Source of the DNA: Thioploca ingrica
GTDB lineage: Bacteria; Pseudomonadota; Gammaproteobacteria; Beggiatoales; Beggiatoaceae
Assembly: GCA_000828835.1 (NCBI GenBank)
Contig: AP014633.1
Coordinates: forward strand, 1,054,001 to 1,118,000
Direction of reading: 5' to 3'
Length of the DNA: 64,000 bases
Shown: one piece after another, positions 16,474 through 25,358 of the stretch
Layout of the letters: every line of letters begins with the position of its first letter
How positions within the stretch are numbered: the first letter of the stretch is position 1
Notes under the pieces: generated by a model
The model's input: the letters and a program-made list of their open reading frames with translations, nothing else
What the model was told of the DNA's origin: nothing
Databases searched by the model: none
Translations under genes and position numbers: made by a program

Positions 16474-17250
16474 TTATGATTCTTCTATAGAGGACCGCTT
16501 AGATTTCGTCAAATTGATCATCTGTTTAATCGCTAAACTTAAACGTCCTTTACTTAAATCGACTTCAGTAGGAATTTCGGTGGAAAGTGTTAACAATAAA
16601 CATTCTGATGCTTTTTGGGCAAGTTGGTAACTTTTCTCCAGGTTTAAACGGTCGGTTGAGACTAAAATAAAACTTCCATGTTGACGCGCCTCAAAATTGA
16701 TCAGGTAACGGGCACAGCGATTACGATTAGCGACATTAGCAAACAAAGCGGTCTTTTTTAAAGTAATTAAAGCTAAGCTAAAATCGGGTTGCTGATTAAC
16801 GACGGGTAAAGCAATCGTGGTTAATATCTGTTGAGAAGAAGCTGAGGCATTGTAAAACAGTCTTTCGGCATAATCGATGAAATGATTTTCCAAAGTGGGG
16901 TAATGAGGTTCTGAAGCCAGTAATAATACCGCCACGGCATGCAGTACACTCCGTTGATAATGACCATCAAATTCTAAATAAAAAGTATCGTGGATGATGC
17001 GATTGCTGTGGTCAATTCGCTGACTCGGCATTTCGGCGAGCAGTAACCCGATGCGTTGGCGTTCAATCAACACGGCTAATTTGGGAATATCATTGCGACT
17101 AATGTTACGTAAAGCGAGCCGCTGAATGGCTTCCATTGGCGTAAATAACTGGAGGTCGCCGGTTTTGACATACCAGTCATAATCTTTACCGGGTTCTAAG
17201 GCTCTCGTGTAAACTGCTGCACCCAATAAACCAACCTGTTTTAATACCAT
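16474..17250 (-). CDS. Unknown protein, third gene of GTPase operon
   Basis: 258 residues, no membrane segment or signal peptide, no family recognised. It starts MVLKQVGLLGAAVYTRA and has mixed alpha/beta character; RIDHSNRIIHDTFYLEFD is the most distinctive stretch. Its ATG overlaps the stop of the small GTPase gene (TAATG at 17248-17252), so translation is coupled and the products probably work in one complex. A GTPase regulator or effector is a reasonable guess but is not shown by sequence. It ends beside a REP-like repeat. Confidence 0.75.
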   Translation of the reverse strand: MVLKQVGLLGAAVYTRALEPGKDYDWYVKTGDLQLFTPMEAIQRLALRNISRNDIPKLAVLIERQRIGLLLAEMPSQRIDHSNRIIHDTFYLEFDGHYQRSVLHAVAVLLLASEPHYPTLENHFIDYAERLFYNASASSQQILTTIALPVVNQQPDFSLALITLKKTALFANVANRNRCARYLINFEARQHGSFILVSTDRLNLEKSYQLAQKASECLLLTLSTEIPTEVDLSKGRLSLAIKQMINLTKSKRSSIEES

Positions 17251-18203
17251 TATTTCGTTACCTCAATCAGGGACGCATTGCCATAAATCTTAAAATTTTT
17301 TTGTCGCTCTTCCGCAAATTGTACTAAAGCGTGCTGAAAAGCGGTATTTTCATTCCATAGCCAGCGCATAAATTTATTCCATTTGCTGCGATTTTGGTTA
17401 TGTTGCTGCAAGGCAAATGCCAGTGCGTAGCGCAGCGGCTGATCGGTATTATTCGGTTGAAAGGGTAAATTGGGTTTTCTCACAAAAATCATTTCTTTTA
17501 CTTGGTTTTGATAGCCAATGTGAGTAAATTCAACACAACCTAAAGTTTTAACTGGAATTAAGACGGCTACCGTGTTGGTCATTTCTGCCAATAAATTAAT
17601 CATCAGTTCATATTGAGTTTCAAAAGCGTGTTCGAGTTGCTGTTGACTCTCTACATTTTTTAACCACGCTTCACACTTCGTTATCACGAATAAAAGCAGG
17701 TGGGGTTGTTTATCGGGTTGGAGAAGGGGAGATAACAACTCATAAATCGATTGTGGCTCATTCTTGCTGTTAGCGAGGGTTGGGTCACCTTCAACTAACG
17801 CCGAACCATCAATGACATTAATAATTACTGTCGCTTGATTGAGTCGAGTTTTAAAATCAATGACATCTTGATTGGTTTCTTCAGCACGGATGATGCCGCC
17901 AGCAATATCGCAAAAAATAAAATCAAGCTCGGGGTTACGATTAAATAACAGTTGAAATTGGCGTTCAATGATTCCAGCAGTGCCTTTTAACAGTGGACCG
18001 GTTGGGGTAAAAGTCGGTTGAGTGATGATGGTACTTAATTTCTCATAAGCCGCTTGCAGATCTTGATGAGTATCGGCGGTTGCCATTAAAGTAAAGGGCG
18101 AATCATTGTCAACCCGTGACAATTCGTAGTACATCGTGGCGAGTAAAGTTGTTTTGCCCACACCGTCAGGTCCCACCATCATCATAATTGTCCCATTTGC
18201 CAT
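17250..18203 (-). CDS. Small P-loop GTPase, double-GTPase-2-like
   Basis: 317 residues. Walker A/G1 GPDGVGKT is at residues 11-18. A G3-like DIAGG sits in FIFCDIAGGII, and ITKCEAW is a G4-like motif (TKxD with Glu in place of Asp). Overall it resembles the DO-GTPase2 family described in bacterial conflict systems. The gene lies 19 bp after the dynamin-like gene and overlaps the next one by one base. The trio probably forms a GTP-driven module. Family assignment is from motifs only. Confidence 0.75.
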   Translation of the reverse strand: MANGTIMMMVGPDGVGKTTLLATMYYELSRVDNDSPFTLMATADTHQDLQAAYEKLSTIITQPTFTPTGPLLKGTAGIIERQFQLLFNRNPELDFIFCDIAGGIIRAEETNQDVIDFKTRLNQATVIINVIDGSALVEGDPTLANSKNEPQSIYELLSPLLQPDKQPHLLLFVITKCEAWLKNVESQQQLEHAFETQYELMINLLAEMTNTVAVLIPVKTLGCVEFTHIGYQNQVKEMIFVRKPNLPFQPNNTDQPLRYALAFALQQHNQNRSKWNKFMRWLWNENTAFQHALVQFAEERQKNFKIYGNASLIEVTK

Positions 18204-18222
18204 GGTTGTTGACGGTCAATTC

Positions 18223-20433
18223 CTAATAGTGAGGAAATTCGGCTTGAACTTGTTGAACACATTTGAGGACGTCTTCAATCGCAGTTCGCCATTGTTTCCG
18301 CAAAGTAATCTCTTTATCAAACCGACTAAATTCTTCTGCCCATAATTGACTGCGGATGGGATCGAGAAAACTTTTCCATTCTTCTTTAATGCCTTTGGCT
18401 CTCACTAACCGGTCTTTGACTTCTTCTACTAAAGCCAATAAGGCATTGGCTGGATCAGCTTGCATTTTTTCACTAAATTTTTTCCGCAGCCGATAAATCG
18501 TTTGTTGATAATGGCTGTCTAATCCACGCGCAATTTCTTCGGCTTTTTCGAGGAAATTTTCGCGGATGGCATCTTGAGGCACAATATCGTCAATGGAATC
18601 ACTACTATAAGTGCTTAATAAACCCATTTCTTCCCGAACGCGATAATGAAAATGGCTATGATAAGAAAAATTGAACTTCAGAATATATTCAAAAGTTTTG
18701 TACAGATTAGGATGTTCAGCTTTATTTAATAATTTTTGAAATTCCAGAATAATATGCCGTGGATCACCAGCCGTCGTTAAATTGTGGGGAATAACGCGTT
18801 GTAAGGCGTGAGGAAAAACCCGTTCTAAAATTTGTCGTAAAGCGTCATCTATTTTACTTTGCAAGTATTCATCCAATTTAGTGGCGAGATATTCCGTCAA
18901 ATGCGCGCGTAAATAATTCAATTCATCACCCACTAAGCCTTTCCAACCACTGTATTCCAAATACTGTTCCGCTAATTCTTCCTTACGCGGAATCGGTGCG
19001 GATTGCGCGGCGGCTTCACAGATTTCTTCCACTCTTTGTTTAAATTCTTCACTGATATTGAGTTCTTGTTGGACTTCTAATACTAATTTCTCTAAGCCGG
19101 TGGTTAAGTCACGGATAAATTTTTCTGATAATAAGCGATATTTCCTTTCCCGGCTTAAATCAGCATGAGTGGTATCTAAGGTATCTAGAATGGGATTAAA
19201 CACCGGTTGCAAAGTTTTAATGATGGTTGTCATTTTCTCGGCTAATGTTTTTACATATTGTCGATCCGTACTTTCTAAATTTTTCTCAATATGTTTGAGT
19301 ACCACCGAAAAAACTTTTTGTTCGACTTCAGTCGCATCACTGCAATTAGCCGTTAAAATACGCGGTTTACTATAAGTTTCTGGCGGTTTGTCTTTCAGTA
19401 ATTGGACTTGTTTTTGGTTAGAACCATCATTTTTTTCATTGAGGACGATAAATAAACGGTCGGCTAATTCAATTTCTTTAATGGCATTGTCAATTAAATC
19501 AAAAACATTGTAATCCGCTTGTTCCCAATCAGTTCCTAATACATTGGGCGATTTAACAAAAATTACCGCATCGACTTCATGTTCAAGCGAAGCCACCAAC
19601 TTTTTCTCATGTCCTTGCGCGGCTTCCAAGCCGGGTAAATCGACTAAACATAAGCCGGTGACATCATAATTGGGAAATTTAGTATAAATATTAGCCGATT
19701 TAACCGCTAAATAACGGGTACGCCCACCACTTTGGGTGACATAATCCAGAATTTCTTCTAATTCTAAAGTCTTGGGTGATTTAGATAAAAATTCAGCAAA
19801 ATCCGGGTAATTTTCATGAATAAAGTTCAGGGTTTCATAAATTGCCTTATCTAAATTTCGATCATCCTGACGAGTATCACTTAGTTCCGGTAAAACTTCA
19901 CCAAATCGTTTTAAAGAAAATGGCTTAGCTAAATTTAATTTATCAAAATACGGATGGAGAATTTCTTTTAAAAACTCTTCTTTGCTATAAAATTCTATCT
20001 TAGCATAGGCATTTTCTTCGGAATGGTAAATTTTACTTTTAGTACCGGTACAAGGTAATTCATCTGAGGTCGGAATTTCCTTGTTAGACAGCCCCGATAT
20101 TTTTTGTAGTAAAGTACTTTTTCCTTGGCGAGCTTTGCCGGCAACCCCAATATTAATGGTTTCCTTGCTAAAGCGCTTGGTCAAATTGGTGACAGCCGCA
20201 TTTAATTGCGTTACTTCCGCTTGTAACCCTTGTAACGGCTGAGTTATTTGCGCCGTAAGCGATATTAAATCGGTTGGTATGGCCTCGGCATCTGCTTCGA
20301 TTTCTATCGCCATTTGCTGAAGATTATCGAGTTGCATTTCTAATTCAGCTAATCCATGATGCACTTTTTCTAGCAGCAATACTTTACTGTGCCGCTGGTC
20401 TAAAACTTCGGCTATAACCGCTCTCACACTCAT
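18223..20433 (-). CDS. Dynamin-like large GTPase
   Basis: 736 residues. An N-terminal coiled coil (about 18-90) precedes a GTPase domain with G1 GKARQGKST (99-107), a G2 threonine in LPCTGTKS, G3 DLPGLE and a G4-like VLNEKNDG. The remaining 400 residues are helical and charged with no clear transmembrane helix. Bacterial dynamin-like proteins remodel membranes, and some act in phage tolerance. AAGGA lies about 9 nt before the ATG, and gltX ends only 37 bp upstream on the same strand, so the module may be read from the gltX promoter. The GTPase call is firm; dynamin membership is likely. Confidence 0.82.
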   Translation of the reverse strand: MSVRAVIAEVLDQRHSKVLLLEKVHHGLAELEMQLDNLQQMAIEIEADAEAIPTDLISLTAQITQPLQGLQAEVTQLNAAVTNLTKRFSKETINIGVAGKARQGKSTLLQKISGLSNKEIPTSDELPCTGTKSKIYHSEENAYAKIEFYSKEEFLKEILHPYFDKLNLAKPFSLKRFGEVLPELSDTRQDDRNLDKAIYETLNFIHENYPDFAEFLSKSPKTLELEEILDYVTQSGGRTRYLAVKSANIYTKFPNYDVTGLCLVDLPGLEAAQGHEKKLVASLEHEVDAVIFVKSPNVLGTDWEQADYNVFDLIDNAIKEIELADRLFIVLNEKNDGSNQKQVQLLKDKPPETYSKPRILTANCSDATEVEQKVFSVVLKHIEKNLESTDRQYVKTLAEKMTTIIKTLQPVFNPILDTLDTTHADLSRERKYRLLSEKFIRDLTTGLEKLVLEVQQELNISEEFKQRVEEICEAAAQSAPIPRKEELAEQYLEYSGWKGLVGDELNYLRAHLTEYLATKLDEYLQSKIDDALRQILERVFPHALQRVIPHNLTTAGDPRHIILEFQKLLNKAEHPNLYKTFEYILKFNFSYHSHFHYRVREEMGLLSTYSSDSIDDIVPQDAIRENFLEKAEEIARGLDSHYQQTIYRLRKKFSEKMQADPANALLALVEEVKDRLVRAKGIKEEWKSFLDPIRSQLWAEEFSRFDKEITLRKQWRTAIEDVLKCVQQVQAEFPHY

Positions 20434-20470
20434 TAAACGAATTCCTTACAGAAAATTTGTTGGTAAAATT

Positions 20471-21883
20471 TTAACCCATAATATTAGCTTGTAAACGGCG
20501 GCGGGCGCGTTCCAAACCGATTAAGGGCAATAAGTTTGCCATTTCTGGACCATGAACTTCTCCGGTCAAAGCGGCTCGTAGTGGCATAAATAAATTCTTA
20601 CCTTGGGTACCGGTGGCTTGCTTCAGTTGCTTGACCCACTCCGGATAATTTCCTTGCGTGGTTGCTAAGGTCACTATAGCCTGGTGAAAGAAATCACTAC
20701 CGGCTTTAGCTAGAACGGTCTGTGCCTCCGGTGAGAAAATCAATTCATCGCTAAATAAAATTTTAGCCCAATGCAGTGCCTCGTGGGGATAAGTCATGTT
20801 AGAACGAATAGCGGCGATAAACTGCGTTTGTAAATCGTGGGGCACTTGCGCCGCTACGGTTTGACCTATCCAATCCCAAAGGCGAGTTGCTGATGCTTGT
20901 AGAACTGCCATTTGTTGCCAATGACGTAATTGTTGTTCATCAAAATGGGCTGGAGCGCGACCCAATCGTTCAACCGCAAAGTGGTTCGCTAACTCAGTTA
21001 AAGATAAATAACTTTCCTCCGAATAGGTATGTCCTAGACGGGCTAAGTAATTAACAACACCTTCAGCTAACCAGCCATTTTCTCTGAGTTCCTGGATACT
21101 TTGACTGCCATTACGTTTTGATAATGGCGTTCCGTCATCACCAACGATTAAAGCGATATGTCCATACTGCGGAATCGTTAACCCCAGTGCTTGTAACATC
21201 ATGATTTGCCGAGGTGTATTGGTTAAATGATCATCGCCACGAAACACATGCGTAACGCCCATTAAAGCATCGTCTATAGCATTGCAAAAGAAAAAAGCCG
21301 GCGTTCCGTCAGCACGACGGATAATAAAATCACCAATATCATCGGTAGCAAATTGTTGCTGTCCTTTTACTAAATCAAGAAATTCAATTTTTTGCCCCCG
21401 TGGAACACGGAAGCGTAAAGTGGGTTTTAATCCTTGTTCTAGTTTAGCGGCAATTTCCGCTTGACTGAGGTAAGCACAAGTCCCTGCATAACGTGGTGCT
21501 TGTCCGGCGGTACGTTGTAGCTTGCGCGCTAACGCCAGTTCTGACGGTGTACAAAAACAGGGATAGACAGCATCTTGTTGTTCTAACAAGGCATAATAAT
21601 GCGCATAAATTTCATTGCGTTCGGATTGATAATAAGGTCCATTATCTCCGCCAACTTGTGGACCTTCATGCCAATTTAAGTCCAACCAGTGTAAATCGGT
21701 CATTAATTGTTGAACATATTCGGTTTGACTGCGTTCCAAGTCAGTATCTTCGATGCGTAATAACAACGTGCCTTGGTGACGATAAGCATATAAAGCATTA
21801 AATAACGCAGTACGCGCATTACCTAAATGAATTAACCCAGTTGGACTCGGTGCAAAACGGGTTTTAATAGTCGGTGTATTCAT
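20471..21883 (-). CDS. gltX: Glutamyl-tRNA synthetase
   Basis: About 470 residues from ATG at 21883; a TTG two codons upstream also opens the frame but has no advantage. Class I motifs are clear: PSPTGLIHLGNART (HIGH type) near the N-terminus and PLSKRNGS (KMSKS type) in the middle, plus CFCTPSEL in the zinc-binding region. It charges tRNA-Glu with glutamate. The order gltX, dynamin-like GTPase, small GTPase on one strand is unusual for this housekeeping gene. Confidence 0.95.
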   Translation of the reverse strand: MNTPTIKTRFAPSPTGLIHLGNARTALFNALYAYRHQGTLLLRIEDTDLERSQTEYVQQLMTDLHWLDLNWHEGPQVGGDNGPYYQSERNEIYAHYYALLEQQDAVYPCFCTPSELALARKLQRTAGQAPRYAGTCAYLSQAEIAAKLEQGLKPTLRFRVPRGQKIEFLDLVKGQQQFATDDIGDFIIRRADGTPAFFFCNAIDDALMGVTHVFRGDDHLTNTPRQIMMLQALGLTIPQYGHIALIVGDDGTPLSKRNGSQSIQELRENGWLAEGVVNYLARLGHTYSEESYLSLTELANHFAVERLGRAPAHFDEQQLRHWQQMAVLQASATRLWDWIGQTVAAQVPHDLQTQFIAAIRSNMTYPHEALHWAKILFSDELIFSPEAQTVLAKAGSDFFHQAIVTLATTQGNYPEWVKQLKQATGTQGKNLFMPLRAALTGEVHGPEMANLLPLIGLERARRRLQANIMG

Positions 21884-22034
21884 AAACAAATTAATTATCG
21901 TATCATATCGTAAGGTAATTTATAGGGTTCTTTCCAATTATTACTAGAGTATAACGATTAACTGGCAAAATGATTCTAGCTAAAATAAAAATAACCGTTA
22001 ATGAATGCTTAGCGTTTCAAGCCGGCAACCTTGT

Positions 22035-22078
22035 AAGGTGTGCACCGTACACCCATCATTATCTTCATTAACGCTCAA
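22035..22078. repeat. GGTGTGCACCG repeat, copy 1 (left of TA pair)
   Basis: Palindromic head AGGTGTGCACCGTACACCC followed by CATCATTATCTTCATTAACG. It matches copies at 22590-22631 and 25571-25613. Copies 1 and 2 lie in the same orientation on either side of the toxin-antitoxin pair. Confidence 0.85.
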
Positions 22079-22103
22079 CTTGACTGAATAAGGAGATTCC
22101 ACC

Positions 22104-22346
22104 ATGCGTGTTGTATTCAATGTAAGCGAGCACGAAATAAACCTTGAATTTCTTGAATTAATCAAAGTCTTGATTAGAAAAAATGCGGAAATCGTGATTA
22201 AAAAAGAATCCATTGTCTTGGAAGAATATGACCCAAACATTCCTTTAGAACAGGTAATGCAAGAATTTTCTCGCCAGAATTATCATCCCGATTTTCTCGC
22301 TGATTTGGAAAGCGGGTTAAAAAGTTCGTCAGTTTATACAAAATGA
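22104..22346 (+). CDS. Antitoxin of RelE/ParE-type pair
   Basis: 80 residues, acidic, beginning MRVVFNVSEHEINLEFLELI. Size, acidity and 4-bp overlap (ATGA at 22343-22346) with a downstream RelE-like toxin identify it by context. The N-terminal part (about 1-45) is probably the DNA-binding or dimerising half and the C-terminal part (PLEQVMQEFSRQNYHPDFLA) the toxin-binding half. It probably represses its own operon. No named antitoxin family was recognised. Confidence 0.75.
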   Translation: MRVVFNVSEHEINLEFLELIKVLIRKNAEIVIKKESIVLEEYDPNIPLEQVMQEFSRQNYHPDFLADLESGLKSSSVYTK

Positions 22347-22588
22347 ATATCAAACCGCTCAAATCCGAGCTTATCCACTATCTCAAACAACATCGGCTGG
22401 AGAAGAAATTTGCCAAAGCCATAAACTTATTTGAACAAGATATATCGCATCCGTCCCTCAATGTCGAAGTACTTGAACCTAAACATCTGAAAGTTTACTC
22501 ATTCAGGATAGACTTAAAATACCGTGCGCTGTTCATTATTATTAATGGCGAAGTTGAAATTATCTCTATTACCAATCATTACAAATAA
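22343..22588 (+). CDS. RelE/ParE-superfamily toxin
   Basis: 81 residues, basic, with the core typical of this superfamily: HPSLNVEVLEPKHLKVYSF, then FRIDLKYRALFI (the arginine pair used by RelE/YafQ ribonucleases) and a terminal ITNHYK. Such toxins cleave mRNA on the ribosome or act on gyrase. It overlaps its antitoxin by 4 bp. The whole pair sits between two direct repeats about 550 bp apart, which suggests transfer as a cassette. Confidence 0.82.
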   Translation: MNIKPLKSELIHYLKQHRLEKKFAKAINLFEQDISHPSLNVEVLEPKHLKVYSFRIDLKYRALFIIINGEVEIISITNHYK

Positions 22589-22589
22589 A

Positions 22590-22631
22590 AGGGTGTACAT
22601 CGCACACCCATCATTATCGTCATTAACGCTT
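22590..22631. repeat. GGTGTGCACCG repeat, copy 2 (right of TA pair)
   Basis: GGGTGTACATCGCACACCC followed by ATCATTATCGTCATTAACGC, the same orientation as copy 1. It begins 2 bp after the toxin stop codon. Confidence 0.85.
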
Positions 22632-22647
22632 AAAAAAAGATTATCCC

Positions 22648-23497
22648 ATGAAACAAGTTGCTTCATTACGTTACGACGTAATTTTCAAAAAAGCTTTTAG
22701 TGTCCCAGCTATTTTCACTCACTGCCTTTGTTCGGGATTTTTTGGGCATCGAACTGGAAATTAACACGGTTGAAACGGACAAAACCTATGATCCACCGCT
22801 GGGTCGAGTAGCGGCTAAATTTGATCTCTATGCTGAAGATAAGAAAAATCGGATCATTGTCGATATACAACATGTCCGTTTTCCCGATCACTATCACCGC
22901 TTTTTACACTATCATTGTGCGGCTTTATTAGAACAGGTAGTCAACTCATCCGATTATCGTCCACGCCTGAAAATTTTTACGCTGGTGGTGTTAACGTCGG
23001 GTAATAAACATAAAACTGACCTAGCCATGATTGACTTTGACCCCAAAGATTTACAAGGTAACTCCCTTGGTGAGATTGAGCATAAAATTATCTATATTTG
23101 CCCAAAATATCTGAATAAAAACCTTACTCCGCACCAATGCCATGAGTGGATGGAGGCGATAGAAGATAGTTTAGATGAACAGATTGAAGAATCTCATTAT
23201 ACCCGCCCGGAAATTCAACAGATTTTCAGTCTCATTGAAACCGATCAAATTACCCCACAAGAACGGGCCAAAATGTTTGATGAATATAGTTATGAAGCAA
23301 TTAAAGCGGAAATCAAACAAGAAATTAAAGCCGAAATCAAACAAGAAGGGTTTCAACAAGGTTTGAAAGAAGGTGAACAGAAAGCCAAAACAGAATTAGC
23401 TCGTCAGCTACTCTCGCTGGGGAGCTTGACCGAAGTACAAATAGCACAAGTGACGGGACTTTCTTTAGAACAAGTGAAAGCGTTAGCGGCTTGTTAA
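22648..23497 (+). pseudogene. Rpn-type PD-(D/E)XK nuclease gene, frameshifted near its start
   Basis: The natural start is ATG at 22648 (MKQVASLRYDVIFKKAFSVP), typical for this 'PD-(D/E)XK nuclease family transposase' group. A tandem CACTCACT at 22716-22723 shifts the frame, and the first reading ends at 22764. Removing one CACT restores an expected FTAFVRDF. The rest (to 23497) is intact in another frame and can be entered only from GTG at 22700, giving a 265-residue N-terminally trimmed protein. The core (KFDLYAEDKKNRIIVDIQ), HYHRFLHYHC and the Glu/Lys-rich C-terminus with AQVTGLSLEQV are normal. It is either a recent pseudogene or a phase-variable gene. Confidence 0.8.
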
Positions 23498-23526
23498 AAA
23501 AAATTATTGGTAATTTAGCTCAAGCT

Positions 23527-23543
23527 GGTGGGCAATGCCCACC
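23527..23543. repeat. 17-bp palindrome
   Basis: GGTGGGCAATGCCCACC, perfect. It lies between the Rpn-type gene and the convergent membrane-protein gene; a partial copy (GGACAATGCCCACC) is near 24732-24745. REP-like; may mark transcript ends. Confidence 0.65.
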
Positions 23544-23574
23544 TTACCAGACTTGGCTACCCTAGTAGGGTGAG

Positions 23575-24609
23575 TCATGCACGGAAACGCCGTTTTTTGA
23601 CCCCTTCACTTGACCGTGACCTTTCCGCTAATTGGCGCAAAATTGGGCAAAGATAATTTAAATCTATCTTAAAAGAACCATCTTTTAATACCACGGGTGT
23701 CTCCTCCCCCTGAATGATAATTTCTAAACCGCAACTTTGCCAACCTGGTGAGGGAGTATCACGAATAAAGATAGGATGATCCTCAACAATAAAACCGACT
23801 TGCTCGATTTTATGGTAAGGGTAACGCTGCGTGGATAGCAGAGAGTGAAATTCAAGGGCATTTAAGCCAAGTACCAACTTATAAGGAATATTCAACAGAC
23901 CCACCAAGATGAATACGACAGGGGATCCGAATAAATATATAAATATCAATATCATCACCATACTTATTAAATTCATTAAATCCACTTCCATTATTGTTGT
24001 GACCATTATCTTGATTAACATTAATGTTATGAATATCATGGGCAGAAGGTTAACAATAAGCACCAACCATAGCAGAAGCCTTAGATCAAGGACCAGTCTT
24101 ACATAAAATTTTAGGGGCAACGCAGGCAACGAAAAATTTGCATGGCTAAGCTTTTCTCGAACGATTTTATGCAATGTTTCAAAGTCTACGAGTTGATAGT
24201 CAAGTTTAAGCAAAATCTGACCCGACGCATCTAAAATATCTAGTCCTTGCCTGAAGTGTTCTCTAATTTCCCTAATCATGCTCCAGGGAACGAGAGCACT
24301 TTCTTTAGAGCGAGAAGCTGGCCAAATTCCATCATCGTCGACCATCATTGCTAAATCAGGAATAGTTTTGAGTATAAGAAAATTATAGTAGCCCCAAAAA
24401 CTGAATAACCCAATGAACGCGAAATAGATAACGTATAGTTCTGATAAAATAGTATGATTCTCCAATAACCAACATACCCATTCGAATAACCAAGGTGTTA
24501 TAGGGAGTAAGAGAAGTAATAAAATGGCATTTCGAATATTTGCTCTCATTTCTGATCGTACTTGATTCATAAAGCCGTTCTTCAATGGAAACAAACGAGG
24601 TGGATTCAT
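23575..24609 (-). CDS. Membrane protein of unknown function
   Basis: 344 residues from ATG at 24609, chosen because GGAGG lies 6 nt upstream. The frame extends 25 codons further up, but that part is the translated GTAGGATGGGTAGAG repeat. Two hydrophobic segments (about 30-80), a soluble part with WPASRSKESALVPWSMIREIREH, two or three long Ile/Leu/Met-rich helices (about 170-265) and a beta-rich C-terminal domain (LEIIIQGEETPVVLKDGSF) are visible. No family recognised; the soluble parts resemble PH-like domains of bacterial membrane proteins. Confidence 0.7.
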   Translation of the reverse strand: MNPPRLFPLKNGFMNQVRSEMRANIRNAILLLLLLPITPWLFEWVCWLLENHTILSELYVIYFAFIGLFSFWGYYNFLILKTIPDLAMMVDDDGIWPASRSKESALVPWSMIREIREHFRQGLDILDASGQILLKLDYQLVDFETLHKIVREKLSHANFSLPALPLKFYVRLVLDLRLLLWLVLIVNLLPMIFITLMLIKIMVTTIMEVDLMNLISMVMILIFIYLFGSPVVFILVGLLNIPYKLVLGLNALEFHSLLSTQRYPYHKIEQVGFIVEDHPIFIRDTPSPGWQSCGLEIIIQGEETPVVLKDGSFKIDLNYLCPILRQLAERSRSSEGVKKRRFRA

Positions 24610-24655
24610 AATTAACCTCCAGCTTTGAATAAGCTTAAGATAAGCTAAGCAAGTG

Positions 24656-24687
24656 TAGGATGGGTAGAGCAAAGCGAAACCCATCTT
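24656..24687. repeat. GTAGGATGGGTAGAG-family repeat, single arm
   Basis: TGTAGGATGGGTAGAGCAAA and following GCGAAACCCATC match the arms at 16383-16468. It lies immediately upstream of the true start of the membrane-protein gene. Confidence 0.8.
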
Positions 24688-24755
24688 CTCATTTCATTTT
24701 TCTGTGACTATCAGAAGTCAAGCTTAATCGGTGGACAATGCCCACCAAATCTAGT

Positions 24756-25184
24756 TCAAACTTCCTCCAAAGAATACTCGGTTTGAAATACTGCTTCTGG
24801 AGTTAATTGGCTCAGAGTAGGTTTGATACCGGTTTCTTTTTCAGCCAGACGATTGGCTGCCTTAAAACATTTATCCCATAATTGAGGGAGTTGCGGTTTT
24901 AAATGCGGTTCCTCCTCCAGGATTTCTTCAATTTCAATTCGGGCACCTTCAATCGTGATTAGCCAACTTCGGGAGCGGCATTGGGGTTGAATTTGCCATT
25001 TGATGATGTGCATCATTAATCGGGTTAATTGGCTTCTTAAAGCCCTTCTTTCTGAACGAGACAAAGCGTCTATTAATTCCTCTATACCAAGAGTAGATTC
25101 TTCAATATGCCCTTGTGTTAGCTCATTTTTGATCTGAACAGCGGTTTGGTAAGGTGAGGTTATAGCTAATTCTTTCCAATTCAT
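24756..25184 (-). CDS. DUF29-family protein, copy 2
   Basis: 142 residues, closely similar to copy 1 (15846-16274) at every landmark (MNWKELA, ELIDALSRSERRALRSQL, MMHIIKWQIQP). It lies downstream of a collapsed hicBA pair on the same strand, with about 70 bp between the hicA remnant and the DUF29 start. The repeated linkage to hicB-like sequence suggests an inherited gene cassette. Function unknown. Confidence 0.88.
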   Translation of the reverse strand: MNWKELAITSPYQTAVQIKNELTQGHIEESTLGIEELIDALSRSERRALRSQLTRLMMHIIKWQIQPQCRSRSWLITIEGARIEIEEILEEEPHLKPQLPQLWDKCFKAANRLAEKETGIKPTLSQLTPEAVFQTEYSLEEV

Positions 25185-25253
25185 TGTTTACTCTTTAATT
25201 TTTTATAGGAACGGTAGGTACTCCTAACCAGAACGTTTGAAATGAGAACCAAG

Positions 25254-25358
25254 TTATTCCAATACCTCTAGTACTTGTTTAACAATTTTGGGATGTAAGG
25301 TTTTTCCAGTATGAAAGGGGATAACCACACGCTGATTACCTTTTCCATTGTTATCGTA
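25254..25358 (-). pseudogene. hicA C-terminal remnant fused out of frame to hicB
   Basis: In a different minus frame from hicB the DNA reads YDNNGKGNQRVVIPFHTGK and continues to HPKIVKQVLEVLE and a stop at 25254, which is the C-terminal half of a HicA (YcfA-type) mRNA interferase. Its N-terminal half, including the catalytic His region, is missing, and hicB runs straight into it. A deletion has joined the two genes, so the toxin must be dead. Confidence 0.75.

Noticed and set aside
16325-16630. 101-codon plus-strand open frame
   Set aside because: It translates the GTAGGATGGG inverted repeat and then runs antisense into the third gene of the GTPase operon.
22648-23497. Calling the Rpn-type gene a transposase or mobile element
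   Set aside because: The family is often labelled transposase, but the core is a PD-(D/E)XK nuclease and there are no terminal inverted repeats or target duplications around it.
24610-24684. N-terminal extension of the membrane-protein gene
   Set aside because: It is the translated repeat at 24656-24687; GGAGG 6 nt before ATG 24609 marks the real start.
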